From: Bacteroidales bacterium
Lineage (GTDB): Bacteria > Bacteroidota > Bacteroidia > Bacteroidales > Lentimicrobiaceae
Length of the DNA: 64,000 nt
Direction of reading: 5' to 3'
Assembly (NCBI GenBank): GCA_022837485.1
Contig: JALHHH010000002.1
Location: forward strand, 6,943 to 70,942
Shown here: positions 1 to 8,995 of the stretch, one piece after another
How the letters are laid out: every line of letters begins with the position of its first letter
Position numbering within the stretch: the first letter of the stretch is position 1
The notes under the pieces: generated by a model
Database searches by the model: none
What the model was told of the DNA's origin: nothing
Seen by the model: the letters and a program-made list of their open reading frames with translations, nothing else
Program-made: the position numbers and the translations under genes

Positions 1-197
1 GCCGAGGCAAAGTAAATCTTGCCCCAGAATTGCCGCGCCACCGGATTTTCTCCCTGCAGATGAAAACCGGTTTTGGGAAGTTTGTGCAGACAACTGAAGC
101 ACAAAACATTCTCGTTTTTGAAAAGTACATTCCCACACGAAAGACAAACCCTGGGATAGAAAAGGGATATCAGATCCCCTGCAAGTTGTTTCAGCAT
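1..197 (-). CDS. comF: ComF family protein, N-terminal part (cut by window edge)
   Basis: This minus-strand reading frame starts at ATG 197 and is open to the left edge, giving the first 65 codons. The translation begins MLKQLAGDLISLFYPRVCLS and carries two Cys-x-x-Cys pairs (CLSC then CFSC) followed by LPKTGF and an NPVARQFWG stretch. That is the N-terminal zinc-ribbon layout of ComF/amidophosphoribosyltransferase-like proteins; the PRTase domain would lie outside the window. ComF homologues in transformable bacteria take part in DNA uptake, but the role in Bacteroidetes is unclear. No strong ribosome binding site is visible, which is usual for this phylum. The family call rests on motif order only. 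Confidence 0.75.
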   Translation of the reverse strand, partial: MLKQLAGDLISLFYPRVCLSCGNVLFKNENVLCFSCLHKLPKTGFHLQGENPVARQFWGKIYFAS

Positions 198-570
198 TGC
201 GAGCGAAAGTTTAGTTATAATTTTTCACGCTTCACCGGTAGCACCCGATTGCGTCGTGACCGATTTTTTGACCGGATAAAACAATAAAATCTGCAAGCAA
301 AGAGGAGGGTATAGCGTGAAATGCAGATCCAACAATAAATCTTCAAACAAAAAACTGCTGATTGCAGAAATTCCCGGCACAAGCATAACAAGCAGTTCAG
401 TTTGAAAGCTGAACTGTACGGGAATCATGCCTGCAATTTAGGGAAAAGAGAAGCAGCTTAGCTCACAGATGTGGATGAACCGGGCAAAGTAAACGTTTAA
501 CCGGACCAGAGGTTCCGGATTGGCATCAACAAGCAGGAAAGCGGATAGAGACTGCCGGATATCAGGTAAA
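198..570. other. Intergenic region without a supported gene
   Basis: No convincing reading frame lies between the comF start and the terminator of the PPIase gene. The longer open frames here have no family features and lie partly antisense to comF. A short hairpin (8-bp stem, 8-nt loop) sits at 393-416; it has no T-tract and no evident role. Confidence 0.5.
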
Positions 571-606
571 AAAAAAGGCTGCCGGGTTTACTCCGACAGC
601 CTTTGA
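571..606 (-). terminator. Rho-independent terminator of the PPIase gene
   Basis: Read on the minus strand, AAAGGCTGTCGG and CCGGCAGCCTTT form a GC-rich hairpin followed by a run of T residues. It lies about 17 bp after the stop codon of the PpiD-like gene. Confidence 0.85.
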
Positions 607-622
607 AAGGTATTTTCAGATT

Positions 623-2746
623 CTAATAGAACACCAGCCTGTTGTCTTTGATATCGGCTTTGCGTTTCAGAGCTTCTGCAGCTTCACGCTGGGCACGGGT
701 GGCAAATGCATTTTTGATCATTCGTTTTTCGGAGGTAAAGTCATCCTTTGGAGCTGCCGGTGTAAGGGCTTCATTAACTACGACAAATACGGCCTGGTTG
801 CCTTTGATGGGTTTCGACATCTGCCCGGCCTCCATGGTAAATACGGTTCCAATTACCTCATCTTCTTTTCCGTAACCGGGAAGGTTTGAAGCGGCAAATG
901 CAACTTCATTGGTATCGGCCTTCATACCCAGAGCATGATAACCCTTATCGATATCGGCGATGGTTTTGATTTCCCTGTTAATTTCAGCGATCAGCAATTC
1001 ACCTTTCTTATCTCTGATTACAAGCGGTTCAATAAACTCCCGGATCTCTTCAAGCGAGGGGATTCCCTTTTCACGTTTTTGTTTCAGGATGGCAACAACG
1101 TAGCGGTTATCCACATCAAATACCTGAGATACTTCGCCAGTTTCACGTTTTTTGTCAAACGACCAGCGGATAATTTCGCGTGCCTGAGGAATTCCGGGTA
1201 TGGAATTCATATCAGCGCTGATGCGTTCAGCGAGTCTTTTGGTATAGCCTTTTTCTTCGATAATCCTGTTGAAGCCTTCTTCATTGCCCGATTCATTGGC
1301 AAACTGGCTGGCCAGGGTATAAATGTCCTGCATAGTCTTTGAGCTGGGCTCGATGGCCAGTTTAACCATGGCAACGCGAACTTTTTTGCTCGGGTTGGTT
1401 TTGCCGGTGATTTTTACCACATGATAACCGAACTGGGTTTCAACGGTAAGTACATCGCCGACTTTTCCATTTAGAACGGCATTGTTGAAAGGTGCTACCA
1501 TGGCACCATCGGGGAACCATTCCAGATCGCCCTTGGTGGTAGCAGCGGTTTTATCGTCGTTGATGCTGCTGCTGGCAAGTTCGTCAAATTTTGCAGGGCT
1601 TGACTTAACAACAGACAGGATGGAGTCGGCTTTTGCTTTAGCCTGGTCTCTGGTAAGAGTAGTTGCAGGGTTTACATTGGTACCCATATAGGAAACCAGG
1701 ATATGGCTGGCCCTGAGTGAGTCGGGACGGCTTTGAACGTCAACCAGACGGGCCATCTGGTACATGTTGTTTTCAACATAAGGTCCGAAGGTGGTTCCAA
1801 CCGGAGCGTTGAACATCAGAGAGTCGAGCTGGTAGGGAAGAGAGCCTCTTTTAATCCAGGTACTGTCGTAGCGGACGTCAGAGGTTGAATTTACAAATGC
1901 GGCCACATTTTCAATGGTTGCGAACTCGTCGTAAATTTTGCGGGCTTCCTGGCCAATCCTCATCCGGTCGTCGTCGGAGGGCAGAATGTCAAAAGCAACG
2001 TATTCCAGATCCCTTGAAGCTTCCTGCTGGTATTTCTGTTTGTTTTTGTCGTAAAATGCCTTGAAGTCGGCATCGGCAACCTTTACAAGGCTGTCGGCAA
2101 TGCTGGAGTAAGGTGCTCCGTAATAACGGATCTTTGCTTTTGTATTGCGTGCCTCGTAGTCGCGTTTGGCGAAAGCCTCAGGCACGTAAAAGCCTTTGGT
2201 GATGAGGTTGCGGTATTTTGTATTGAGACGGTCTTCCCTGATAGCCTTTTCGATGGTCAGGTAACGCCTTTTCATTTCAGGATCTACGTTATCGAGATTC
2301 TGAAGAAAGTTGATTACGTTGGCAGGGTCAAAAGCACCGGTCTGAGGATCGCTGAAACTCTGACGAATGTACATATGCGGGTTGGCGCCCCGGATCTGGT
2401 CATCGAGTTCTGCAGTGGATACGCTCATTCCGAGACGGTCAACCTCTTCCAGCAAAAGGGTTTCATTAACCACCTGCTCCCAGGTTGACTGACGTACCTG
2501 AAATTGTTCTTCGGGTGTGAGGTTATCGCTTCCAGTGTTCATCTTACGGGCTTCCATACTTTCATCAACTCTCAGGTTGAAGTCGGTAGCCAGAATCTGC
2601 TCACCGTCGATCTCACCTATGGTGTTGATGCCGCGCCTTGGGCTGCGGTTCGACAAAAGGTCTCCCAGTACAAAGGCAGCAAGTGCAATACCAATGATGG
2701 TAACAATTAACCCGGAACGTTTACGAATATCTCCGATTAAAGCCAT
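623..2746 (-). CDS. ppiD: PpiD-like membrane-anchored peptidyl-prolyl isomerase/chaperone
   Basis: This 707-aa protein has one N-terminal membrane segment (about residues 13-33). A SurA/PpiD-type N-terminal chaperone region (about 40-200) and a parvulin rotamase domain (about 340-450; RASHILVSY at the start, FGYHVVKI at the end) follow. A second region resembling a degenerate parvulin lies C-terminal. PpiD proteins sit at the periplasmic face of the inner membrane and help exported proteins fold near the Sec channel. It is the last gene of the minus-strand envelope cluster, separated by 142 bp from the CNNM gene, and has its own promoter-like -7 element at 2772-2779. The stop codon is TAG, so amber is a normal stop in this genome. 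Confidence 0.9.
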   Translation of the reverse strand: MALIGDIRKRSGLIVTIIGIALAAFVLGDLLSNRSPRRGINTIGEIDGEQILATDFNLRVDESMEARKMNTGSDNLTPEEQFQVRQSTWEQVVNETLLLEEVDRLGMSVSTAELDDQIRGANPHMYIRQSFSDPQTGAFDPANVINFLQNLDNVDPEMKRRYLTIEKAIREDRLNTKYRNLITKGFYVPEAFAKRDYEARNTKAKIRYYGAPYSSIADSLVKVADADFKAFYDKNKQKYQQEASRDLEYVAFDILPSDDDRMRIGQEARKIYDEFATIENVAAFVNSTSDVRYDSTWIKRGSLPYQLDSLMFNAPVGTTFGPYVENNMYQMARLVDVQSRPDSLRASHILVSYMGTNVNPATTLTRDQAKAKADSILSVVKSSPAKFDELASSSINDDKTAATTKGDLEWFPDGAMVAPFNNAVLNGKVGDVLTVETQFGYHVVKITGKTNPSKKVRVAMVKLAIEPSSKTMQDIYTLASQFANESGNEEGFNRIIEEKGYTKRLAERISADMNSIPGIPQAREIIRWSFDKKRETGEVSQVFDVDNRYVVAILKQKREKGIPSLEEIREFIEPLVIRDKKGELLIAEINREIKTIADIDKGYHALGMKADTNEVAFAASNLPGYGKEDEVIGTVFTMEAGQMSKPIKGNQAVFVVVNEALTPAAPKDDFTSEKRMIKNAFATRAQREAAEALKRKADIKDNRLVFY

Positions 2747-2771
2747 TTTAATAGAATTTTATTAGAGGGTG

Positions 2772-2779
2772 CAAATTTA
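2772..2779 (-). promoter_or_regulatory. Bacteroidetes -7 promoter element (TAAATTTG) for the PpiD-like gene
   Basis: This is an exact match to TAnnTTTG on the minus strand, 25 bp upstream of the ATG at 2746. No TTTG -33 box is seen at the expected spacing. Confidence 0.5.
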
Positions 2780-2888
2780 CAATAATTGTTCAAGGATAAA
2801 AATTATTTTAAGCGCCACCTAAAATTATGTAAATAAACAGGATAGCAATTCTGTCGCATTCGCTTTCGTATCCGGGGATACTGTATGC

Positions 2889-4157
2889 TCAGGACTGGTT
2901 TATTTTCAGCAATACCTCCTCAATCCGGGTTTCCGTGGCCCGAACAATGGTAAACAGGAAATTGTCGACCTGTATCTCTTCGCTGGTCAGTGGTATCTCT
3001 TCCTGATGGTTGATGATGTATCCTGCAAGCGTCTCATAATCATCCGATTCTGGAATATCGAACCGGTATTTCTGATTCAGGTAATCAATTTCGTGCCTGC
3101 CCGACAGAAGATAGGTTTGCTCATCAATCTGTCGCTCAACAAGCTCTTCCACATCGTATTCGTCGTCAATTTCACCAAAAATCTCCTCAATGATGTCCTC
3201 AATAGTAAGCATACCTGCCGTACCTCCAAATTCATCCACAACCAGGGCCACACTCTTGCGCTCTGTTATAAACATATTAAGGAGGGTATTGGCTGGCATG
3301 GTTTCAGGAACAATCATCACAGATTTCGTGATTTCGCTGATGGCTGCCGGTTTCCTGAACAGGTCGTAGGAGTGGGTATATCCGATGATGTTATCAATGG
3401 AATCCTGGTATACTAGAACTTTTGAATGTCCTGAGCCGATAAACAGATCCCGGAGATCGTCGATGTCTCCGTCGCGGTTGATGGCAACAATTTCATTGCG
3501 CGGCACCATGCATTCGCGCAGTTTGATGTTGCCCAGATCGCGGGCATTCTGAAACATTTTTATCTCCTGCAGGCTCTCGCTCTCTTCGGCAGGTTGCGAA
3601 GCCGATTCACTAAGGTAATGGTCGAGGTCGATTACGCTGAAACTGTAATCGGGCTGTGTGATGTGAATTTTGAACAGAAACTTCAGCAGAACTTCAGAAA
3701 TCCCTATAAACAGGAAGATCACCGGGTAAAAAAGGTAGTAAAACAGAGCCAGTGGAATGGCAAAAAACTTCAGGATCTGATTGGGATTGATACGAAACAA
3801 TACCTTGGGCAGAAATTCGGCGAAAAGCAGGATAATCAGTGTAGATATAAGAGTTTGTATTATCAGGAGTACGATATCACCGGAAGCGCCGGGCGGGATT
3901 ATCCTCAGCAGAGGGGTTTCAAGGATACGGGCGATGTAAATACCGTAAATTACCAGCGCAACATTGTTGCCAAGCAAGAGGGCTCCGATAAAGCGCGACG
4001 GCATTTTTGCAAAACCGGCAACGATGCGGGCAGCGTAACTGTCCTTGTTCTTATCAATCTCTATTCTGAGTTTATTAGCCGATATGAAGGCAATTTCTAT
4101 ACCTGAGAAAAGAGCTGAAAACAGTACGGATATAATTACAGGAATAAGCAGTTCCAT
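2889..4157 (-). CDS. CNNM/CorC (HlyC-like) membrane protein with CBS pair, GldE-like
   Basis: This 422-aa protein has an N-terminal DUF21/CNNM region with three to four hydrophobic segments (about residues 1-165). A CBS-domain pair (about 205-325, beginning RECMVPRNEIVAI) and a C-terminal CorC/HlyC domain (about 340-415) follow. The family is linked to Mg2+/Co2+ transport; the flavobacterial relative GldE is a gliding accessory protein. The acidic stretch EIFGEIDDEYDVEE lies between the CBS pair and the C-terminal domain, as is typical. The gene starts 57 bp after lptC, with a -7 element at 4180-4187. The older label 'hemolysin' should not be read as toxin function. Confidence 0.88.
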   Translation of the reverse strand: MELLIPVIISVLFSALFSGIEIAFISANKLRIEIDKNKDSYAARIVAGFAKMPSRFIGALLLGNNVALVIYGIYIARILETPLLRIIPPGASGDIVLLIIQTLISTLIILLFAEFLPKVLFRINPNQILKFFAIPLALFYYLFYPVIFLFIGISEVLLKFLFKIHITQPDYSFSVIDLDHYLSESASQPAEESESLQEIKMFQNARDLGNIKLRECMVPRNEIVAINRDGDIDDLRDLFIGSGHSKVLVYQDSIDNIIGYTHSYDLFRKPAAISEITKSVMIVPETMPANTLLNMFITERKSVALVVDEFGGTAGMLTIEDIIEEIFGEIDDEYDVEELVERQIDEQTYLLSGRHEIDYLNQKYRFDIPESDDYETLAGYIINHQEEIPLTSEEIQVDNFLFTIVRATETRIEEVLLKINQS

Positions 4158-4179
4158 GAATAAGCGGAGATCGTTTATG

Positions 4180-4187
4180 CAAAAGTA
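4180..4187 (-). promoter_or_regulatory. -7 promoter element (TACTTTTG) for the CNNM gene
   Basis: This exact TAnnTTTG match on the minus strand lies 22 bp upstream of the ATG at 4157, in the short gap after lptC. It suggests an internal promoter in the cluster. Confidence 0.45.
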
Positions 4188-4214
4188 ATGATTAATAGCG
4201 GTATATGACAGAAA

Positions 4215-4790
4215 TCAGCGTTCATCGTTTACATACATCTCGCCTCTGGGCTTTTTAATAATCCAGTTGTTGAATTTCTCATCCGATTCCATCCCTTCGC
4301 CGTACAGTATTTTGTCGGGAGTGGTGATGGTAACCAGCTTGTCGGATGTAACTCTCCGGGTGTTCTGATTCCAGATCAGGTGTTCGGTATTTAGTTTTTC
4401 GTTGTTGATGAAGTTGGTGACAACCACATTTTTCCTGGCTTCCATGGTACGTTGCAGTTCGTCGTTGACGCCGTATTCGGCAACAACTTCGGTACGCACA
4501 AGGGATGGATTCAGGGAGTCGTAAAATACCACACGGAAGCCTTCCGGGAATTTGATTACAGCTCCTTCCTTCGATTCGTACCGTCGCAGCAGGGGAGCCG
4601 TAAGGGTATATTTGATACGGCCTTCCTCGCTTTCCGACAGCTTCACATCCCTTGCATACATTGTCGGAATGGTATCGGGCCGGTTCAGGCGCGCGATCTC
4701 TTCAGGGTCGTTTTTACAACCCGGAAGCGCTGCCACCAGTATAAAGGCGGCAACGCTTCCAAAAAGTTTTATCCGTAAGTGGTTAACCAC
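4215..4790 (-). CDS. lptC: LptC, LPS export ABC transporter periplasmic component
   Basis: This 191-aa protein has an N-terminal hydrophobic segment ending in a lipobox-like ALPGC and then a beta-rich LptC (OstA-like) fold. Typical stretches are YARDVKLSESEEGRIKYTL, KFPEGFRVVFYDS, and GVNDELQRTMEARKNVVVTN. LptC links the LptBFG ABC transporter to the LptA bridge in lipopolysaccharide transport. It starts 9 bp after the upstream TPR gene, so the two are almost certainly co-transcribed. The possible lipid anchor, in place of a plain transmembrane helix, is common in Bacteroidetes. Confidence 0.88.
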   Translation of the reverse strand: MVNHLRIKLFGSVAAFILVAALPGCKNDPEEIARLNRPDTIPTMYARDVKLSESEEGRIKYTLTAPLLRRYESKEGAVIKFPEGFRVVFYDSLNPSLVRTEVVAEYGVNDELQRTMEARKNVVVTNFINNEKLNTEHLIWNQNTRRVTSDKLVTITTPDKILYGEGMESDEKFNNWIIKKPRGEMYVNDER

Positions 4791-4799
4791 AGCGATGAG

Positions 4800-6158
4800 C
4801 TATTTCGAGGCTCTGATGGTCGTTGTTTCGTTGATCCAGCAGCCGACGGTGTAACTGTTACCTTCGAGCAGGTCGCGGAAGAAGAGGTCGCTTGCAGCCG
4901 GGAAGTGCCTGGAGTATTGTCCGATCTTGTTGCTGGCCTCTGCCTCAACCGAGGAGTCGACGCTGCGGGCTTTGGCATACTTGTCGATAGCTGCCCAGAA
5001 TACCGTTTTTCCGCCCAGATCATCGTCGCTGCACATGGAAACGCTGGCTGCATAAAGGTCGCCGATCAGGATGTATGCCTTGCCGTAGTTAGGATCGAGC
5101 TGCAGGATCTTATAGGCAGTTGAACGTGCCTGTGAGAAATTGCGCTGGTTGAAGTATATGTTGGCAAGCAGATTCAGAGCTTTGATTTTGTCGGCCTGAT
5201 CGGTGAACAGGTTGGCTGCTTCCTCCATATAAGTTGCCGCACGGCTGATGTTGTTGCGCTCCAGGTTCAGGCTTCCCATAAGGTAGGCCGACTGAGCTCC
5301 GGGCTGCAGTTTGTGAAGCTTTTCGGTAGCCTTGAAGAATAACTCCGAATCGGTGCATTTTTTCCTGTCGAGTACATTGGTGATTTTGGAGAGAAGTTCA
5401 ACATCGTCGGGATTATCGTTGAATTTCTTCTCGTAAATGGCAACCAGATCGGGGCAGGTGGCAAAAGGCTCAAAGGTTGATTCAATGTTAGCCTTGATGT
5501 TTTCCCAGTTTGCCAGAGCTTTGGCATTTTCCTGGTTTGCTTTGATATTGTGGTCAATGATTACACTGATCTGGTCGTACCCGTCGACGATGGCAGATTT
5601 TTCCAGTTTATTCAGATCAACCAGTGAAATGATGGATCGGAAGTAGTAAACCAGAACGGCACCCTCGGATTTATTTCCGGAGAGCTCAACCGATTTTTTG
5701 AGTACGGGATAGATCTGTTCAACCTTATCGGTGCGGTAGGTGTACATATCAATGGCTTTGCGGCCGAGTACGTATCCTTCGCGGTTGAAGTAGGTAATAC
5801 GCTGATCGTAAACCATCAGAAGGGTATCGATCAGCTTTTCACGCAGTGCAGGGTCTTTGCACTCATCAACTCTTGCGCTCATGATCTTGGCTCCGTCGAT
5901 ATAGGTATTCTGACTGGCCAGAGGGCAGTTGTTGAACACCCAGCGCCAGTGCGGCGTTGCATCTTTTATATTTTTCTGTTTGAAAAACTCGCGGTACAGC
6001 GAAAGGTGCATCACGCAGTTTACCGAGTCGGCTCCGTATTTTGGACCTGTTGCCACTGTTTTTTCATCTGCTTCATCGTCCGTCTGAGCCCATGATACAG
6101 TGGCAGGAACCAGGCTGACCATCAGGAAGAAGATTAATGCTTTGATACCCTTTTTCAT
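4800..6158 (-). CDS. Exported tetratricopeptide-repeat protein
   Basis: The open frame extends to 6206, but the start used here is ATG 6158. It opens a clear signal peptide (MKKGIKALIFFLMVSLVPAT, ending SWAQ) and lies just after the stop of the upstream gene, whereas 6206 would overlap it. The product is about 452 aa, helical throughout, with TPR-like units such as AQSAYLMGSLNLERNNISRA and NLLANIYFNQRNFSQARSTA near the C-terminus. TPR proteins serve as periplasmic scaffolds; this one lies between an outer-membrane barrel and lptC in a cluster conserved in Bacteroidetes. The precise role is unknown. Confidence 0.85.
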   Translation of the reverse strand: MKKGIKALIFFLMVSLVPATVSWAQTDDEADEKTVATGPKYGADSVNCVMHLSLYREFFKQKNIKDATPHWRWVFNNCPLASQNTYIDGAKIMSARVDECKDPALREKLIDTLLMVYDQRITYFNREGYVLGRKAIDMYTYRTDKVEQIYPVLKKSVELSGNKSEGAVLVYYFRSIISLVDLNKLEKSAIVDGYDQISVIIDHNIKANQENAKALANWENIKANIESTFEPFATCPDLVAIYEKKFNDNPDDVELLSKITNVLDRKKCTDSELFFKATEKLHKLQPGAQSAYLMGSLNLERNNISRAATYMEEAANLFTDQADKIKALNLLANIYFNQRNFSQARSTAYKILQLDPNYGKAYILIGDLYAASVSMCSDDDLGGKTVFWAAIDKYAKARSVDSSVEAEASNKIGQYSRHFPAASDLFFRDLLEGNSYTVGCWINETTTIRASK

Positions 6159-6178
6159 CTCATTCGGTTTTTTAATTG

Positions 6179-7459
6179 TTAATCGTATTTTCTGATGATG
6201 AACCACCTTTCGAAGATTGAAAGTCCCAGTGTAAACCGGATGAAGTTTTCTTTTATCAGATTTTCTGTTGTTGTTCCCCTGGTTCCGATCTCCGCTGCAA
6301 GGTTTACAGTAGATCTCGTTCTGGGGAGCGGTAGTCCAAGACCAAAACTTATGCCAAATTCGTCAAGTTGTTGTCCGCGAAGCTCCAGGAAGCTTGTAGA
6401 ATACCTGAAACCAGCCCGGTAGGTAACCCGTTGAAAATATCCCGATACGGTTGATACGGACGGGGTATATTGCCCTCCAACGGATACCCGCATGCTGTTT
6501 TTAAGCGAATCCGGTTGATCAAAGTAAGAAAATTTTTCCCAAAGTTGCAACTGATAATCTGCTCCAACCAGCCATTTATCGGTTTTTGATAATGAAAAGC
6601 CGGCTCCAAGATTCGCGGGAAGTATGAAATTTCCTTTTACCGAGGGCTCATTCAGCAGGGTATCGATGACGTTATCAACCCCTAAGCTGCTGATGAAATA
6701 CCTGTAGCCGAGCCTGTTCTCCGTTACATTAATGCGCGTATCGTTGCTGAATACCAGTCCCGCGCCCACATTCATTCCTTTCTTTGTAGTTCCTTTATAG
6801 AAAAGACCGTAATTAAGACTGAAGTCATGGATTCTGGTGGATGTAATCTCCTTGTAGTTCATACGATAGGCCGAGTCGGGGAATGTGTTGGCGCTAATGC
6901 GTTCGATAGTGCCGAACATCCAGGCAGCATTCACTCCTATGCTGAAATTCCGGTTCAGGGCAAATCCGTTGGCAAAGAACACCTGGTTTATTCCCCCGTT
7001 GCCCTGAAAGTCGCGGGTAACGCGACCCAGATCCTCGTCCACACTGATGTCTTTCATGTGGTACCCTGTACCACTGTAGGGCAGTAGTCCGAAACTGCTG
7101 CGCCACCACCGGGTTACCGGGAATCCGAAGGTAAGGTATCCCAGTGAGGTAAAGTTGGCTGTTTCGCTCAGATCACGGGTTGTCAGTTTCGATTGCCGGG
7201 TGTAGGCTCCCAGGTCGAATACAAACGAAAGAGTGTCGAACGAAACCAGGGCTGCGGGATTTGCACTGTTTACAAAAAACGGTGAGGTTAATCCGTAGGA
7301 AATGCCTCCCATAGACATATTGTAAACGTTGTTGCCCGGGAATACATCCCCGATCCCGAAGCGGGAATAGGGTGAGCTGATCCGGTTCTGGCCAATGGCC
7401 GGATTGGTGCACAGCAGCAGGCAGAATGCCTGAATCAGAATAAGTTGTTTACTTTTCAA
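6179..7459 (-). CDS. Predicted outer-membrane beta-barrel protein
   Basis: This 426-aa protein has a signal peptide (cleavage near NPAIGQ) and alternating beta-strand segments throughout. It ends in strands with aromatic residues, as in membrane barrels. The start, RISSPYSRFGIGDVFPG and MSMGGISYGL, resembles a Bacteroidetes family placed next to coaX and loosely related to OmpP1/FadL-like barrels. It overlaps the end of coaX by 11 bp and is followed by the TPR gene 20 bp later. Substrate and function are not known. Confidence 0.75.
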   Translation of the reverse strand: MKSKQLILIQAFCLLLCTNPAIGQNRISSPYSRFGIGDVFPGNNVYNMSMGGISYGLTSPFFVNSANPAALVSFDTLSFVFDLGAYTRQSKLTTRDLSETANFTSLGYLTFGFPVTRWWRSSFGLLPYSGTGYHMKDISVDEDLGRVTRDFQGNGGINQVFFANGFALNRNFSIGVNAAWMFGTIERISANTFPDSAYRMNYKEITSTRIHDFSLNYGLFYKGTTKKGMNVGAGLVFSNDTRINVTENRLGYRYFISSLGVDNVIDTLLNEPSVKGNFILPANLGAGFSLSKTDKWLVGADYQLQLWEKFSYFDQPDSLKNSMRVSVGGQYTPSVSTVSGYFQRVTYRAGFRYSTSFLELRGQQLDEFGISFGLGLPLPRTRSTVNLAAEIGTRGTTTENLIKENFIRFTLGLSIFERWFIIRKYD

Positions 7460-8201
7460 GGTGGTGTTCGAGTATTTGTTTCAATCCAGTCAGCACCAGA
7501 TTCGGGGCTGCAAAGATGTTATTTTTCAGTTTTTTTTCAAAATAAAAGCAGTCGCCTCCCGTAAGAATTATCTTCAGGCCGGGACAGGTTGCGCGGTATT
7601 CATCAATAATGCCGTCGATTTCGGCCCGTACGCCGTTCATCACTCCGGACCGGATTGATTCCTCTGTGGTTCGGCCGGTAAGATAGTCTGTTTCCGCAGG
7701 TTCTATTAACGGCAAACGTTGCGTAAACGTATTCAGCGACCTGAAACGGGTGGTAATTCCGGGTGAAATGGCTCCTCCGGTGTATTCCCCCGTCTGATTC
7801 ACAAAATCATAGGTTATGGCTGTACCCATATCGATAACCAGCACATTGCGTCCGGGAAACATCCCCACGGCTCCAGCAACGCCGGCAATCCTGTCTTTAC
7901 CGAGTGTCTGCGGTGAAAGGTACAGGTTTAAAAAAGGGAGGGGCGTTTCGTGCGTGAGAACCAGCCAACTGAACTCCGGAAGTACTTCCGTAAAGGGACG
8001 CTCTTCACCTGCAACCGAACTGATGATGGCGTGAGCGGGTGCAAACCGTTTCAGATTCAGTGCCCTGAATTTCTCAGCATCCGGATCTTCCATCACAATA
8101 AGCTCCGAAAGTCCGCCCTCCTTAAATACAGCAATCTTGGCCCGGGTATTTCCCAGGTCAACAGCAATAAGACAGGTGCTCTTCAGGAGGCTGGTATTCA
8201 T
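7449..8201 (-). CDS. coaX: Type III pantothenate kinase
   Basis: This 250-aa protein catalyses the first step of coenzyme A synthesis, ATP-dependent phosphorylation of pantothenate. The N-terminal phosphate-binding motif DLGNTRAK (residue 15 on), GKDRIAG and VIDMGTAITYD mark the CoaX ASKHA-kinase fold; GGAISPGI and TGGDC are also in place. Length is normal for the family. It is the first gene of the minus-strand cluster, preceded by a -7 element at 8267-8274. Start ATG 8201 gives MNTSLLKSTCLIAVDLG with little spare N-terminus. Confidence 0.95.
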   Translation of the reverse strand: MNTSLLKSTCLIAVDLGNTRAKIAVFKEGGLSELIVMEDPDAEKFRALNLKRFAPAHAIISSVAGEERPFTEVLPEFSWLVLTHETPLPFLNLYLSPQTLGKDRIAGVAGAVGMFPGRNVLVIDMGTAITYDFVNQTGEYTGGAISPGITTRFRSLNTFTQRLPLIEPAETDYLTGRTTEESIRSGVMNGVRAEIDGIIDEYRATCPGLKIILTGGDCFYFEKKLKNNIFAAPNLVLTGLKQILEHHLEK

Positions 8202-8266
8202 CAGGATCTGCTGGAGATCAAATTATTAAGATGCGGGGCTTTGGTGCGCCGTTTAGATACAATGTG

Positions 8267-8274
8267 CAAATGTA
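8267..8274 (-). promoter_or_regulatory. -7 promoter element (TACATTTG) for the coaX cluster
   Basis: This exact TAnnTTTG match on the minus strand lies 65 bp before the coaX ATG, in the gap shared with the divergent tRNA-Phe gene. Confidence 0.5.
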
Positions 8275-8313
8275 CCTGATTTACAGCCCGGGAGGAGATT
8301 TTTTTTTAAAATA

Positions 8314-8346
8314 TTTGTTAAATTGAATATTTCTTACGTAACTTTG
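8314..8346 (+). promoter_or_regulatory. Promoter of tRNA-Phe (TTTG, 21 bp, TAACTTTG)
   Basis: TTTG at 8314-8317 and TAACTTTG at 8339-8346 match the Bacteroidetes -33/-7 consensus with a 21-bp spacer. The -7 box ends 14 bp before the tRNA 5' end. This is the best two-part promoter in the window. Confidence 0.7.
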
Positions 8347-8360
8347 CAGCCTCAAAACGG

Positions 8361-8433
<73 letters not shown>

Positions 8434-8440
8434 CCGAGAA

Positions 8441-8469
8441 GAACCGGCGCAAGCCGGTTCTTTTTTTTT
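8441..8469 (+). terminator. Rho-independent terminator of tRNA-Phe
   Basis: GAACCGGC and GCCGGTTC form a perfect 8-bp stem with a GCAA tetraloop, followed by nine T residues. Confidence 0.92.
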
Positions 8470-8637
8470 ATAGCCTTTTCATTGCCAGCTCTTTAATACC
8501 GCTTATCGGATTAAATTCCCGGGTCGCGTACCGGGATATGGTTCAGCTGTGCGGTTTCTTTGTAAATAATCCATAAAAACGGAAGAGAATAATATAAAGC
8601 CGGCCGCTGAAACACATTTGAAGGAATACACCGCGCT

Positions 8638-8790
8638 ATGAAAATATTGACCTCACTAATTTTAACTATCTTAATTATGAGTTGTCAGCCCGTCTTAAAA
8701 GAAAGGAAAGCGAAAATACTGGCAAAGGATGCAATCAATCGGCCAGAATCAGAATTTTGTTGTTTTGAACCTGCAGTGTACCTCCGTTGA
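8638..8790 (+). pseudogene. 5' remnant of a lipoprotein gene
   Basis: ATG 8638 opens a 50-codon frame beginning MKILTSLILTILIMSCQPVL. That is a clean lipoprotein signal peptide with lipobox IMSC at Cys16, then a charged stretch (KERKAKILAKDAINRPE). From about 8735 the frame runs antisense through the end of atpC and stops at 8790. The N-terminal part looks genuine while the tail is only the reverse of atpC, so the original gene seems to have lost its 3' part at a breakpoint close to the atpC stop. A tiny intact lipoprotein is the alternative. Confidence 0.45.
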
Positions 8791-8971
8791 TTTCGATAAA
8801 CCGGGTATTTTTCTCCGGATCCACGATTTTGATTCTGCCTTTTTTCAGGGTTGCGATCATGGGAGCATGGTTGTGCATGATCTCAAACGATCCCGATTTG
8901 CCGGGCAGTTGCACCAGCGAAACTTCAGCGTTGAAGAGGGTGGTTTCAGGGGTAATGATTTCCAGGTTCAT
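8735..8971 (-). CDS. atpC: F1Fo ATP synthase epsilon subunit (short form)
   Basis: This 78-aa protein starts MNLEIITPETTLFNAEVSLV and contains GSFEIMHNHAPMIATLKKG, the N-terminal beta-sandwich of AtpC. The C-terminal helical hairpin of the 130-140-aa proteobacterial form is absent. That is normal for Bacteroidetes and removes the part that acts as an inhibitory ratchet elsewhere. It lies 24 bp after atpD on the same strand. Confidence 0.93.
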   Translation of the reverse strand: MNLEIITPETTLFNAEVSLVQLPGKSGSFEIMHNHAPMIATLKKGRIKIVDPEKNTRFIEINGGTLQVQNNKILILAD

Positions 8972-8995
8972 GGTTGGCAGATTTAAGAGGCCGTA

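Noticed and set aside
30..287. An 85-codon plus-strand open frame
   Set aside because: It is antisense to the comF N-terminus and has no family features; the minus frame explains the sequence better.
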